DNA of 64,000 nucleotides from Pseudomonas xantholysinigenes (GCF_014268885.2 NZ_CP077095.1:5455001-5519000); one strand, 5' to 3'. Shown: positions 1-10,181, counted from the first letter of the stretch. A program made the numbers and translations. The notes: a model not told the origin generated them from the sequence alone.

Positions 1-866
1 CGCTGCTTGTTGGTAGCGAACCGCGGATCATCCGCCCACTGCGCCTGCCCCGCCACTTCCGCAAACTTGCGGAACTGCCCGTCATTCCCCACGGTAAGGA
101 TGAAATCGCCATCGGCCGTCGGGAAATCCTGGTACGGCACGATGTTCGGATGCGCATTGCCCAATCGGCGTGGCGGCGTACCCGTGGTGAGATAGTTCAT
201 CGCCTGGTTGGCCAGGCAGGCCACTTGCACATCCAGCAACGCCATGTCGATATGCTGGCCAACCCCGGCCTGGTCACGATGGGCCAACGCCGCCAGGATC
301 GCCACGGTGGAATACAACCCGGTGAGGATGTCGGTAAGTGCCACCCCCACCTTCATCGGCCCAGCACCCTCTTCGCCCTCCGGGCGCCCGGTCAGGCTCA
401 TCAAGCCGCCCAACCCCTGGATCATGAAGTCGTAGCCAGCACGCTTGGCATAGGGTCCGGTCTGGCCAAAGCCGGTGATCGAGCAATAGATAAGCTTCGG
501 ATTGACGGCCTTGAGGCTCTCGTAATCCAGCCCATACGCTGCCAGGCCGCCTACCTTGAAGTTTTCGATGACGATATCCGACTTCGCCGCCAACTCGCGC
601 ACCAGGCGCTGGCCTTCCGGCTGAGTGAAATCGATGGTCACCGAACGCTTGTTGCGATTGGCCGACAGGTAATAGGCTGCCTCGCTGGTGTTCTCGCCGC
701 GACTGTCCTTAAGGAAAGGCGGCCCCCAGGAGCGAGTATCGTCACCCGCACCCGGGCGTTCGACCTTGATCACATCCGCCCCAAGGTCAGCCAGGATCTG
801 GCCAGACCATGGGCCAGCCAGCACCCGGGAAAGATCCAGCACCCGCAGATGGGAAAGCGCGCCCAT
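1..866 (-). CDS. gcdG: Glutaryl-CoA:succinate CoA-transferase GcdG (family III), C-terminus cut by window edge
   Basis: The frame is open from an ATG at 866 down to base 1, so about 288 N-terminal residues of a protein usually near 400 are present. The N-terminus (MGALSHLRVLDLSRVLAGP) and the run around 'GADVIKVERPG' are hallmarks of the CaiB/BaiF family III CoA-transferases, which move CoA between carboxylates. The gene lies 15 bases downstream of gcdH on the same strand. In P. putida the gcdH-gcdG pair activates glutarate (from lysine degradation) to glutaryl-CoA and then oxidises it. The name rests on family plus neighbourhood. The acceptor specificity cannot be read from the sequence. Confidence 0.85.
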   Translation of the reverse strand, partial: MGALSHLRVLDLSRVLAGPWSGQILADLGADVIKVERPGAGDDTRSWGPPFLKDSRGENTSEAAYYLSANRNKRSVTIDFTQPEGQRLVRELAAKSDIVIENFKVGGLAAYGLDYESLKAVNPKLIYCSITGFGQTGPYAKRAGYDFMIQGLGGLMSLTGRPEGEEGAGPMKVGVALTDILTGLYSTVAILAALAHRDQAGVGQHIDMALLDVQVACLANQAMNYLTTGTPPRRLGNAHPNIVPYQDFPTADGDFILTVGNDGQFRKFAEVAGQAQWADDPRFATNKQ

Positions 867-881
867 GGCCTGGCTCCTCTA

Positions 882-2063
882 TTAATAGAACGCCTGAATG
901 CCGGTCTGCGCACGCCCGAGGATCAGCGCATGCACGTCGTGGGTGCCTTCATAGGTGTTGACCACCTCAAGGTTGACCAGGTGGCGAGCCACGCCGAACT
1001 CGTCGGAGATACCGTTGCCGCCCAGCATGTCACGCGCCAGGCGAGCGATATCCAGGGCCTTGCCGCAGGAATTGCGCTTCATGATCGAGGTGATCTCGAC
1101 CGCTGCGGTACCTTCATCCTTCATGCGTCCCAGACGCAGGCAGCCTTGCAGCGCCAGGGTGATCTCGGTCTGCATGTCGGCCAGTTTCTTCTGGATCAGC
1201 TGGTTGGCAGCCAGCGGGCGACCGAACTGCTGACGGTCCAGGGTGTACTGGCGCGCGGTATGCCAGCAGGCTTCGGCAGCGCCCAGGGCGCCCCAGGAGA
1301 TGCCGTAGCGGGCCGAGTTCAGGCAGGTGAACGGGCCTTTCAAGCCGCGCACATCGGGGAAGATGTTCTCTTCCGGCACGAACACGTTATCCATGACGAT
1401 CTCACCGGTGATCGAAGCGCGCAGGCCGACCTTGCCGTGAATCGCCGGGGCACTGAGGCCTTCCCAGCCCTTTTCCAGCACAAAGCCACGGATATCACCG
1501 GCATCATCCTTGGCCCAGACCACGAACACATCGGCGATCGGGCTGTTGGTGATCCACATCTTGGCGCCCGTCAGACGGTAGCCACCATCGACCTTGCGCG
1601 CCCGAGTGATCATCGAGCCTGGGTCGGAACCATGGTTGGGCTCGGTCAGGCCGAAACAGCCGATCCATTCGCCACTGGCCAGCTTCGGCAGGTACTTCTG
1701 CTTCTGCGCTTCGGTACCGAACTCGTTGATCGGCACCATCACCAGCGACGACTGCACGCTCATCATCGAGCGGTAGCCCGAATCGATACGCTCCACCTCG
1801 CGGGCAATCAGGCCATAGCACACATAATTGAGGCCACTGCCGCCGTATTGCTCCGGGATGGTCGCGCCCAGCAGGCCGACTTCGCCCATCTCGCGGAAGA
1901 TCGCCGGGTCCGTCTGTTCATGGCGGAACGCCTCCAGCACACGCGGTGCCAGCTTGTCCTGGGCGAACTGATAGGCGCTGTCGCGGACCATGCGCTCTTC
2001 TTCAGTGAGCTGCTGGTCGAGCAACAGCGGGTCGATCCAGTTGAAGCTTGCTTTACCGGCCAT
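882..2063 (-). CDS. gcdH: Glutaryl-CoA dehydrogenase GcdH
   Basis: A 393-residue acyl-CoA dehydrogenase that oxidises and decarboxylates glutaryl-CoA to crotonyl-CoA using FAD, in lysine and glutarate catabolism. Visible marks are the FAD/substrate segment '[15 protein letters not shown]' near residue 140, 'MWITNSP' near 170, and the catalytic-base segment '[18 protein letters not shown]' with Glu372. The start at 2063 (MAGKASFNW) gives the usual family length. An in-frame extension to 2153 would add about 30 residues that look nothing like the family. The gene heads an operon with gcdG and is divergent from gcdR, with a LysR-type box between them. Confidence 0.95.
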   Translation of the reverse strand: MAGKASFNWIDPLLLDQQLTEEERMVRDSAYQFAQDKLAPRVLEAFRHEQTDPAIFREMGEVGLLGATIPEQYGGSGLNYVCYGLIAREVERIDSGYRSMMSVQSSLVMVPINEFGTEAQKQKYLPKLASGEWIGCFGLTEPNHGSDPGSMITRARKVDGGYRLTGAKMWITNSPIADVFVVWAKDDAGDIRGFVLEKGWEGLSAPAIHGKVGLRASITGEIVMDNVFVPEENIFPDVRGLKGPFTCLNSARYGISWGALGAAEACWHTARQYTLDRQQFGRPLAANQLIQKKLADMQTEITLALQGCLRLGRMKDEGTAAVEITSIMKRNSCGKALDIARLARDMLGGNGISDEFGVARHLVNLEVVNTYEGTHDVHALILGRAQTGIQAFY

Positions 2064-2158
2064 GTGCGGATTCCTCAAACGATGGGAAACGAATTGTTGT
2101 GATGCATTGATCCTAGGCCTGATCGGCCAGCGGAACAAACGAGGATTGCGCACGCTTT

Positions 2159-2175
2159 AGTGATATTTTCTCACT
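2159..2175. promoter_or_regulatory. Candidate GcdR (LysR-type) operator between gcdH and gcdR
   Basis: The sequence is AGTGA-N7-TCACT, an interrupted palindrome that contains T-N11-A from 2161 to 2173, the LysR-family binding pattern. It is 53 bases before the gcdR start and 96 bases before the gcdH start, where a regulator controlling both would bind. The pattern is seen directly; that GcdR binds it is inference. Confidence 0.5.
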
Positions 2176-2227
2176 CCAGGAACAGCCAAACGCTGTATTG
2201 AACGGCCAACAAGTGAGGTTGACGTAC

Positions 2228-3142
2228 ATGCGCCGCAAGATCCCCAGCACCACCGCCCTGGTCTGCTTCGAAGCCGCGGCGCGCCATGAGAGCTTCACCA
2301 AGGCCGCCCACGAGTTGGCCCTGACCCAGGGCGCCGTCTGTCGGCAAATCGGCGGCCTGGAAGCCTTCCTCAATGTCGAGTTGTTTCGTCGCTCGCGCCG
2401 TGGCGTGAAACTGACCGAGGCCGGGTTGTCGTACAGTCGCCAGGTAGCGGCGCAATTGGATGCGGTCGAGCGCGATACCCTGTCGGTGATGCGCCAACAA
2501 GGCGCCAACGTGATCGAGTTGGCGGTGGTGCCCACCTTCGGCACGCAATGGTTGCTGCCACGCCTGAAGGACTTCCAGCAGCGCCATCCGGAGGTCACGG
2601 TCAACCTGACCAACCGCACCCGCCCGTTCCTGTTCGCCGACACCGCCTTCGACGCCGCCATCTATTTCGGCGACGCCGACTGGTCGGGCACCCAGGCCCA
2701 CCGGCTGATGGGCGAGCACCCGATGCCGGTCTGCAGCCCGGCGCTGCTGGCCGGGCTGGATGGCCTCGACGCCCAGCGCATCGCCGAACTGCCGCTGCTG
2801 CAGCAGACCACCCGTCCCTACGCCTGGCGGCAGTGGTTCGACAGCCTGGACATGAGCATCGAGCGAGACATGGCCGGCCCACGTTATGAACTGTTCTCGA
2901 TGCTGGCCCAGGCTGCCATGCACGAGATGGGCATCGCCCTGATCCCGCCATTCCTGATCCAGCGCGAGCTGCAGGAAGGCCGACTGGTGGTCGCTAACAG
3001 GCATGCCCTGGCCAGCGACAAGGCCTACCATCTGATGATCCCCGAGCGAAAGGTGGAGTCCGCCTCGCTACGGGCGTTCCGCGATTGGCTGGTGGCGCAG
3101 GCGCAGCAGTACACCGCCGAAAACAGCACCGGATCGAAATAA
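2228..3142 (+). CDS. gcdR: LysR-family regulator of glutarate catabolism GcdR
   Basis: A 304-residue LysR-type regulator. The first 65 residues hold the winged helix-turn-helix ('TALVCFEAAARHESFTKAAHELALTQGAV', given here in part), of the GcvA/AmpR-like subgroup. The rest is the inducer-binding domain. I chose ATG 2228 (MRRKIPST) because it puts the HTH at the usual position; the upstream in-frame ATG adds ten unrelated residues. It is divergent from gcdH over 164 bases. The P. putida gene in this position activates gcdHG in response to glutarate, so it is probably the same regulator. Confidence 0.85.
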   Translation: MRRKIPSTTALVCFEAAARHESFTKAAHELALTQGAVCRQIGGLEAFLNVELFRRSRRGVKLTEAGLSYSRQVAAQLDAVERDTLSVMRQQGANVIELAVVPTFGTQWLLPRLKDFQQRHPEVTVNLTNRTRPFLFADTAFDAAIYFGDADWSGTQAHRLMGEHPMPVCSPALLAGLDGLDAQRIAELPLLQQTTRPYAWRQWFDSLDMSIERDMAGPRYELFSMLAQAAMHEMGIALIPPFLIQRELQEGRLVVANRHALASDKAYHLMIPERKVESASLRAFRDWLVAQAQQYTAENSTGSK

Positions 3143-3564
3143 GCTGACTCCGTAGTCAATTATTTTTAACACCTACAGATATATGGATTTGTCGCAAATT
3201 CGTAAACTGTTCCGTTTATCCTGAAAAACGCATCAACCCTAGTGACTGCGCGGGTTTGCAGCGTTTCTGGCACAACTCAGCGAGCCGCGAACGAAAACAG
3301 CGGAAATATTTTCTATTTTTCTCCTAAGCTCCGAATAGCGCGTGCTTGACGGGCTGGAAACAAATTGTTGCGACATACGGTCACAGGGTGACTTGTAGTT
3401 TTGACTTCGTTTCGCTTCAGAACCGGTTGAAGGCCCCAAGGTTCGTCTGCAAAATGCCTCCCCGCCCCGGATTCGGCGGGGTCGTGCTCTACGACCGCCC
3501 AGCCGCACCAGCCGAAGTGCGCTGGTTCCTATAAAGACAAAAGGTCACCGCAGGAGACAAAGTC
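3143..3564. other. 422-base non-coding region before pntAA
   Basis: No convincing gene is visible. The first half (about 3150-3370) is noticeably A+T-rich compared with the surrounding genes. The second half holds two adjacent hairpins annotated separately. I found no clear sigma-70 promoter with both boxes. The region is unusually long for a leader in this window and may hold the pntAA promoter and an untranslated leader. Confidence 0.5.
3460..3495 (+). promoter_or_regulatory. Two tandem hairpins in the pntAA leader
   Basis: The first hairpin is CCCCGCC (3460-3466) paired with GGCGGGG (3475-3481) around an eight-base loop. The second is GTCGT/ACGAC (3481-3495) with a five-base loop. No T-run follows, so they do not form a standard intrinsic terminator. 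They lie 70-105 bases before the pntAA start and could be a leader or attenuation structure. Function is unknown. Confidence 0.35.
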
Positions 3565-4686
<1,122 letters not shown>

Positions 4687-4697
4687 GGAGCACGACA

Positions 4698-5012
4698 ATG
4701 GAAGACCTGCTGATTTCCCACGGCATCTACAACCTGATCATCTTCGTGCTGGCCATCTACGTGGGCTACCACGTGGTGTGGAACGTTACCCCGGCCCTGC
4801 ACACCCCGCTGATGGCGGTCACCAACGCCATTTCCGCGATCGTCATCGTCGGCGCCATGCTGGCCGCGGCGCTGACCGTCACCCCGGCCGGCAAGGTCAT
4901 GGGCACCCTGGCCGTGGCGCTGGCCGCAGTCAACGTGTTCGGTGGCTTCCTGGTCACCCGCCGCATGCTGGAAATGTTCAAGAAGAAAACCAAGAACGAG
5001 GCGCAGAAGTAA
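4698..5012 (+). CDS. pntAB: NAD(P) transhydrogenase subunit alpha, part 2 (PntAB)
   Basis: A 104-residue integral membrane protein corresponding to the C-terminal membrane part of the E. coli PntA chain. Three or more hydrophobic segments are visible (about residues 9-28, 38-58 and 62-85), ending in a lysine-rich tail ([12 protein letters not shown]). The ATG at 4698 is chosen because GAGGAG lies about eight bases upstream and the protein begins [13 protein letters not shown] as in relatives. It is 11 bases after pntAA and 2 bases before pntB, so the three genes are surely co-transcribed. Confidence 0.93.
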   Translation: MEDLLISHGIYNLIIFVLAIYVGYHVVWNVTPALHTPLMAVTNAISAIVIVGAMLAAALTVTPAGKVMGTLAVALAAVNVFGGFLVTRRMLEMFKKKTKNEAQK

Positions 5013-5014
5013 GC

Positions 5015-6451
5015 ATGAGCATGAATCTGGTAACGCTTCTGTACCTGGTCGCCTCGGTCTGCTTCATCCAGGCGCTCAAGGGCCTTTCGCACCCGACCAC
5101 CTCACGCCGTGGCAACCTGTTCGGCATGATCGGCATGGGTATCGCGATCCTCACCACGGTCGGCCTCATCTATAAGCTCGGCGCCGAGCTCGCCACGGCC
5201 GGCATCGGCTACGTGATCGTCGGCCTGCTGGTCGGCGGCACGGCCGGCTCGATCATGGCCAAGCGCGTCGAAATGACCAAGATGCCCGAACTGGTCGCCT
5301 TCATGCACAGCATGATCGGCCTGGCCGCGGTGTTCATCGCCATTGCCGCGGTGCTCGAGCCGCAGTCGCTGGGCATCGTTGCCACCATCAGCGACCCGAT
5401 CCCCACCGGCAACCGCCTGGAACTGTTCCTTGGCGCGGCCATCGGTGCGATCACCTTCTCGGGTTCGGTGATCGCTTTCGGCAAGCTCTCGGGCAAGTAC
5501 AAGTTCCGCCTGTTCCAAGGCGCACCGGTACAGTTCGCCGGCCAGCACAAGCTGAACCTGATCCTGGGCCTGGCCACTATCGCCCTGGGACTGCTGTTCA
5601 CCTTCACCGGCCACTACAGCGCCTTCACCTTGATGTTGGCCCTGGCCTTCATCATGGGCGTGCTGATCATCATCCCGATCGGCGGCGCCGATATGCCGGT
5701 GGTGGTGTCGATGCTCAACAGCTACTCGGGCTGGGCGGCAGCGGGTATCGGCTTCTCGCTGAACAACTCGATGCTGATTATCGCCGGCTCCCTGGTGGGC
5801 TCCAGCGGTGCGATCCTCTCGTACATCATGTGCAAGGCGATGAACCGTTCGTTCTTCAACGTGATCCTCGGCGGTTTCGGTGGCGACACCGACACCAGCG
5901 CGGCGCAGGGTTCGAAGGAGCAACGCCCGGTGAAATCCGGTTCGGCCGACGACGCCACCTTCCTGCTGAGCAACGCCGACAGCGTGATCATCGTCCCTGG
6001 CTATGGCCTGGCGGTGGCCCGCGCCCAGCATGCGCTCAAGGAACTGACCGAGAAGCTGACCCACAACGGCGTGACCGTGAAGTACGCGATCCACCCGGTG
6101 GCAGGGCGCATGCCCGGGCACATGAACGTGCTGCTGGCCGAGGCCGAGGTGCCGTACGACCAGGTGTTCGAGATGGAAGACATCAACGCCGAGTTCGGCC
6201 AGGCCGACGTGGTCCTGGTGCTGGGCGCCAACGACGTGGTCAACCCGGCGGCGAAGAACGATCCAAAGTCGCCAATCGCCGGCATGCCGATCCTCGAGGC
6301 GTTCAAGGCCAAGACCATCATCGTCAACAAGCGCTCCATGGCCAGCGGCTATGCAGGCCTGGACAACGAACTGTTCTACCTGGACAAGACCATGATGGTG
6401 TTCGGCGACGCGAAGAAGGTCATCGAGGACATGGTCAAGGCGGTGGAGTAG
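5015..6451 (+). CDS. pntB: NAD(P) transhydrogenase subunit beta (PntB)
   Basis: A 478-residue beta subunit. The N-terminal half (about residues 1-270) is a series of transmembrane helices including 'GGADMPVVVSMLNSYSGWA', the proton-channel region. The C-terminal part is the NADP(H)-binding domain dIII, with 'SVIIVPGYGLAVARAQH' as its nucleotide-binding glycine motif and 'VLGANDVVNPAA' near residue 410. The ATG at 5015 follows the pntAB stop by two bases, implying translational coupling. A strong terminator closes the operon. Confidence 0.95.
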   Translation: MSMNLVTLLYLVASVCFIQALKGLSHPTTSRRGNLFGMIGMGIAILTTVGLIYKLGAELATAGIGYVIVGLLVGGTAGSIMAKRVEMTKMPELVAFMHSMIGLAAVFIAIAAVLEPQSLGIVATISDPIPTGNRLELFLGAAIGAITFSGSVIAFGKLSGKYKFRLFQGAPVQFAGQHKLNLILGLATIALGLLFTFTGHYSAFTLMLALAFIMGVLIIIPIGGADMPVVVSMLNSYSGWAAAGIGFSLNNSMLIIAGSLVGSSGAILSYIMCKAMNRSFFNVILGGFGGDTDTSAAQGSKEQRPVKSGSADDATFLLSNADSVIIVPGYGLAVARAQHALKELTEKLTHNGVTVKYAIHPVAGRMPGHMNVLLAEAEVPYDQVFEMEDINAEFGQADVVLVLGANDVVNPAAKNDPKSPIAGMPILEAFKAKTIIVNKRSMASGYAGLDNELFYLDKTMMVFGDAKKVIEDMVKAVE

Positions 6452-6479
6452 ATCCTCGGGCTACGCCCTGCGCACCAAC

Positions 6480-6507
6480 AAACCCCGGGAAGCCATTCCC
6501 GGGGTTT
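6480..6507 (+). terminator. Rho-independent-type terminator after pntB
   Basis: An 11-base perfect stem (AAACCCCGGGA, 6480-6490, with its complement at 6497-6507) encloses a six-base loop. The right arm ends in GGGGTTTG. It is 28 bases after the pntB stop, where the operon should end. Confidence 0.85.
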
Positions 6508-6637
6508 GTCGCATTCGCATGATCCAGATCAACGGCTCTACTTCCGGGCCTCGCCTACGACCATGGTCGCGGGACGGCACGGGGGTAAATCTCTAGACTG
6601 CGCTTCCAGTAGCTTCAGTAGCCTGAGATAACAATCC

Positions 6638-8131
6638 ATGTACCGTGATCGTATCCGCTTGTCCTCCCTGCACAGCAAGGTAATGAGTGCGGCTGATGCC
6701 GCTGGCCTGATCGAGGACGGCATGACCGTCGGCATGAGCGGCTTCACCCGCGCCGGCGAAGCCAAGGCCGTGCCTCACGCACTGGCCGAGCGCGCGAAAC
6801 AGTCGCCGCTGAAGATCAGCCTGATGACCGGCGCCAGCCTGGGCAACGACCTCGACAAACAACTGACCGAGGCCGGCGTGCTGGCCCGACGCATGCCGTT
6901 CCAGGTCGACAGCACCCTGCGCAAGGCCATCAACGACGGCAAGGTGATGTTCATCGACCAGCACCTGTCGGAAACCGTCGAGCAACTGCGCAACAAGCAG
7001 CTGACCCTGCCGGACATCGCGGTCATCGAGGCGGTGGCAATCACCGAACAGGGCCACATCGTGCCAACCACCTCCGTCGGCAACTCGGCCAGCTTCGCGA
7101 TCTTCGCCAAGCAGGTCATCGTCGAGATCAACCTGTCGCACAATGCCAACCTCGAAGGCCTGCACGACATCTACATCCCGACCTACCGCCCAACCCGTAC
7201 ACCGATCCCGCTGGTGAAAGTCGATGACCGCATCGGTAGCACCGCGATCCCGATCGACCCGGCCAAGATCGTCGGCATCGTCATCAGCGACCAGCCGGAC
7301 TCGCCGTCCACCGTACTGCCACCGGACCACGAGACCCAGGGCATCGCCGACCACCTGATCACCTTCCTCAAGGGCGAAGTGGAGGCCGGGCGCATGAGCA
7401 ACAACCTCGGCCCGCTGCAGGCCGGTATCGGCAGCATCGCCAACGCGGTGATGTGCGGCCTGATCGAGTCACCGTTCGAAAACCTGACCATGTACTCCGA
7501 AGTGCTGCAGGACTCGACCTTCGACCTGATCGACGCCGGCAAGCTGAGCTTCGCCTCGGGCAGCTCGATCACCCTGTCGAGCCGCCGCAACGCGGATGTG
7601 TTCGGCAATCTGGAGCGCTACAAAGACAAGCTGGTACTGCGCCCGCAGGAAATCTCCAACCACCCTGAAGTGGTCCGTCGCCTGGGGATCATCGGCATCA
7701 ACACGGCGCTGGAGTTCGACATCTACGGCAACGTCAACTCGACCCACGTCTGCGGCACCAAGATGATGAACGGCATCGGTGGCTCGGGCGACTTCGCCCG
7801 CAACGCGCACCTGGCGATCTTCGTCACCAAGTCGATCGCCAAGGGCGGCGCGATTTCCAGCGTGGTGCCGATGGTCAGCCATGTCGACCACACCGAGCAC
7901 GACGTGGACATCCTGGTGACCGAGGTGGGCCTGGCCGACCTGCGTGGCCTGGCGCCGCGCGAACGTGCCCGGGTGATCATCGACAACTGCGTGCACCCGG
8001 ACTACCGCGCGGCGCTCAACGATTACTTCGAGCGCGCCTGCCAGCGTGGCGGGCATACCCCGCATATCCTGCGTGAAGCGCTGAGCTGGCACGAGAACCT
8101 GGAAGAGACCGGGCGCATGCTGGTCGGTTGA
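6638..8131 (+). CDS. Succinyl-CoA:acetate CoA-transferase / acetyl-CoA hydrolase family protein
   Basis: A 497-residue class I CoA-transferase that probably swaps CoA between acetyl-CoA and succinate, feeding acetate handling and the TCA cycle. The segment 'LTMYSEVLQD' carries Glu288, aligned with the catalytic glutamate of the acetate-succinate CoA-transferase (AarC/ScpC) group. Glycine-rich 'GIGSIANAVMCGL' and 'GIGGSGDFARNA' match the CoA-binding regions of that group. The length matches the 500-residue type rather than the 620-residue homologue at 12982. The product could also act as a plain hydrolase. Confidence 0.85.
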   Translation: MYRDRIRLSSLHSKVMSAADAAGLIEDGMTVGMSGFTRAGEAKAVPHALAERAKQSPLKISLMTGASLGNDLDKQLTEAGVLARRMPFQVDSTLRKAINDGKVMFIDQHLSETVEQLRNKQLTLPDIAVIEAVAITEQGHIVPTTSVGNSASFAIFAKQVIVEINLSHNANLEGLHDIYIPTYRPTRTPIPLVKVDDRIGSTAIPIDPAKIVGIVISDQPDSPSTVLPPDHETQGIADHLITFLKGEVEAGRMSNNLGPLQAGIGSIANAVMCGLIESPFENLTMYSEVLQDSTFDLIDAGKLSFASGSSITLSSRRNADVFGNLERYKDKLVLRPQEISNHPEVVRRLGIIGINTALEFDIYGNVNSTHVCGTKMMNGIGGSGDFARNAHLAIFVTKSIAKGGAISSVVPMVSHVDHTEHDVDILVTEVGLADLRGLAPRERARVIIDNCVHPDYRAALNDYFERACQRGGHTPHILREALSWHENLEETGRMLVG

Positions 8132-8172
8132 TCATCTTCACGGTTTGAAATTGCTGGGGGCGCTTTGCGCCC

Positions 8173-8244
8173 CTTTTCGCGGCACAAGGCCGCTCCTACA
8201 GAAGACCGCGAACACCTGTAGGAGCGGCCTTGTGCCGCGAAAAG
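8173..8244. repeat. REP pair (family A) after the CoA-transferase gene
   Basis: Two 28-base copies in perfect inverted orientation (8173-8200 and 8217-8244) share the core TGTAGGAGCGGCCTTGTG, separated by 16 bases. This is a typical P. putida bacterial interspersed mosaic element, located between convergent gene ends. Confidence 0.9.
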
Positions 8245-8256
8245 GCTGCATGGGAT

Positions 8257-9924
8257 CTACAAGGTCTGCACCAGACCCGGACTCGGCACCTGCAGCAGGT
8301 ACTCGATCAACGCCTCCACCGGCAACGGCCGGCTCACCAGGAACCCCTGCACCTGGTCGCAACCGAACGCCCGCAGCAGCGCCAGTTGCTCCTCGCTCTC
8401 CACCCCTTCGGCCACCACCTCCAGGTTGAGGTTGTGCGCCAGGTTGATCATCGCGTGCACCAGCTTGGCGTTCTCCTCGCGCTGCTCCATGCCGCCGACG
8501 AAGCTGCGGTCGACCTTGAGCAGGGTGATCGGCAGGCTGTTCAGGTGCACGAACGACGAGAAACCGGTCCCGAAATCGTCCAGCGAAAAACGCACCCCCA
8601 GGCGCCCCAAGGCGTCCATGGTCTGGCGCACCAGCTCGTTGCGCCGCATCACGGCGGTCTCGGTCAGCTCGAACTCCAGCCAGCGAGCATCGACGCCGTG
8701 CTCGACGATCAGCCGGCTCAGGGTGGCCAGCAACTGGCTGTCCTGGAACTGGCGGAAGCTCAGGTTCACCGCCATGTGCAGCGGTGCCAGGCCGCGCTCG
8801 CGCAGGGCCTGCATGTCGCTCAGGGCCCGGGAGATCACCCAGTAGCCCAACGGCACGATCAACCCGCTCTGTTCGGCCAGCGGCACGAATTCGCTCGGCG
8901 CCAGCAGACCGCGCTCTGGATGGTTCCAGCGCACCAGCGCTTCCAGACCGACGATACGGCCGTCGGCGAGATTGAGCCGCGGTTGATAGTGCAGCTCCAG
9001 CTCGTCACGACGCAGGGCGCGGCGCAGCTCGCTCTCCAGGTCGGCGAGGCTGCGGGCGTTGCGGTTGATTCGTTCGTTGAACACGTGAAAGGTGCAGCCT
9101 TGGCTGCCCTTGGCCTGGCGCATGGCAATGTGCGCATGCCACATCAACGGGTCGGCGCCGGCCTGGGCGCGGGCATGGGCGATTCCCAGGCTGCAGCCGA
9201 GCAGCAAGCTCTCGCCGTCGATCCAGTAGGGTTCGGTCAGCGCCTCGATGATCCGCTCGGCCATCCACTCGGCGCGGTTGGCGTCGCGGCGGGTGTCGAT
9301 CAGCAAGGCGAACTCGTCGCTGCCCAGGCGCGCCAGCTGGTCGCCGGCTTCCAGCTGCTTCTTCAGGCGGGCGACCACCTGCAGGATCAAGCGGTCGCCG
9401 CCCTGGTGGCCAAGGGCGTCGTTGACATGACGGAAGTTGTCGAGGTCGAGATGACCGAGGGCCAGGCCTCGGCCGTCGTTCTCGGCCAGGCGCGCAGTCA
9501 GCAGGGCCTGGAAGCCCTGGCGGTTGGCGATGCCGGTCAACGGGTCCTGCTCGGCCAGGCGCTGCAAGGTAGCCACCAGCACGCCGCGTTCGCGGACATG
9601 GCGCAGGGAGCGGCGCAAGGTATCGGTGCTCAATTGCGCCAGCACCAGCCAGTCGCTCACCCCCACCGGGGCACTGCCTGGCTCCTGCTCCAGCAGCAGA
9701 ATGGTCGGCAGCTCGCAACGCCCCGGCGCCGGCTGCAAGGCCGGCGTGGCCAGGACCACCGCCTGGCGGTCATGGGCGAACAGGCTGTCCACCGCCGCCC
9801 AGTTCGGCGCGGTCAGCAGCACGACGCTGCCGTCCATCGGCTGCAGGCAATCGCGCAACTGCGCGGCCCATTCCGGCTCATCGGCCAACAGCAGCAAACG
9901 CAGGGGTTCGACAGGCGTGGACAA
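8257..9924 (-). CDS. GGDEF-EAL cyclic-di-GMP phosphodiesterase with N-terminal receiver-like domain
   Basis: A 555-residue cyclic-di-GMP protein. Residues about 1-110 resemble a receiver fold. Residues 120-285 form a GGDEF domain whose signature is GSDEF (201-205) instead of GGDEF. Residues 295-550 form an EAL domain with intact 'GLEALVRW' (Glu328), 'DDFGTGFSS' and 'VAEGVES', so phosphodiesterase activity is likely while cyclase activity is doubtful. The start is a TTG at 9924: AAGGAG lies six to seven bases upstream and an in-frame stop just beyond excludes a longer form. It neighbours rep, as does P. aeruginosa ProE, which may be the orthologue. Confidence 0.85.
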   Translation of the reverse strand: MSTPVEPLRLLLLADEPEWAAQLRDCLQPMDGSVVLLTAPNWAAVDSLFAHDRQAVVLATPALQPAPGRCELPTILLLEQEPGSAPVGVSDWLVLAQLSTDTLRRSLRHVRERGVLVATLQRLAEQDPLTGIANRQGFQALLTARLAENDGRGLALGHLDLDNFRHVNDALGHQGGDRLILQVVARLKKQLEAGDQLARLGSDEFALLIDTRRDANRAEWMAERIIEALTEPYWIDGESLLLGCSLGIAHARAQAGADPLMWHAHIAMRQAKGSQGCTFHVFNERINRNARSLADLESELRRALRRDELELHYQPRLNLADGRIVGLEALVRWNHPERGLLAPSEFVPLAEQSGLIVPLGYWVISRALSDMQALRERGLAPLHMAVNLSFRQFQDSQLLATLSRLIVEHGVDARWLEFELTETAVMRRNELVRQTMDALGRLGVRFSLDDFGTGFSSFVHLNSLPITLLKVDRSFVGGMEQREENAKLVHAMINLAHNLNLEVVAEGVESEEQLALLRAFGCDQVQGFLVSRPLPVEALIEYLLQVPSPGLVQTL

Positions 9925-9983
9925 GCGGGCTCCTTAAGGCATGGACGGTGGAACGGCGAGCGCGAGCAATCCTACCCGAATAA

Positions 9984-10000
9984 GTGAAAATGATTTTCAC
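9984..10000. promoter_or_regulatory. Short palindrome upstream of the GGDEF-EAL gene
   Basis: GTGAAAA-TGA-TTTTCAC is a perfect seven-base inverted repeat in an A+T-rich patch, 60 bases before the TTG start of the GGDEF-EAL gene. It slightly resembles a Fur box (GATAAT repeats), but the match is poor. Recorded as an unassigned candidate operator. Confidence 0.25.
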
Positions 10001-10181
10001 TTTTAATCATTGCCTGTCCCTGGCCGCCATCCCGACGCAATCTGACGTGCATCCTGCGCGAAAGTAGCAGAAGCGGCAAATCCGATTCGCGCCCTGCATC
10101 ACACTGTCAGACGGTCGCGCATTAAAGGCCCCATGCCTGCTAGAATGCGCGGCTATTTTCTGGTGACCCCCGGTTTCTAGC

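Noticed and set aside
150..2102. A 650-residue open frame on the plus strand opposite gcdG/gcdH
   Set aside because: It lies antisense to two clear enzyme genes; its product is rich in H, R, Q and A with no domain, as expected from antisense reading of G+C-rich codons. Similar long antisense frames (for example 8230-9987, 10140-11924, 49228-51225 and 56474-58642) were rejected for the same reason.
4778..6451. pntB starting 237 bases earlier at 4778
   Set aside because: The extra residues come from reading the pntAB region in another frame; the family start MSMNLVTLL is at 5015.
9984..10000. Fur box before the GGDEF-EAL gene
   Set aside because: Only a short GTGAAAA/TTTTCAC palindrome; no overlapping GATAAT hexamers. 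Kept only as a low-confidence site.
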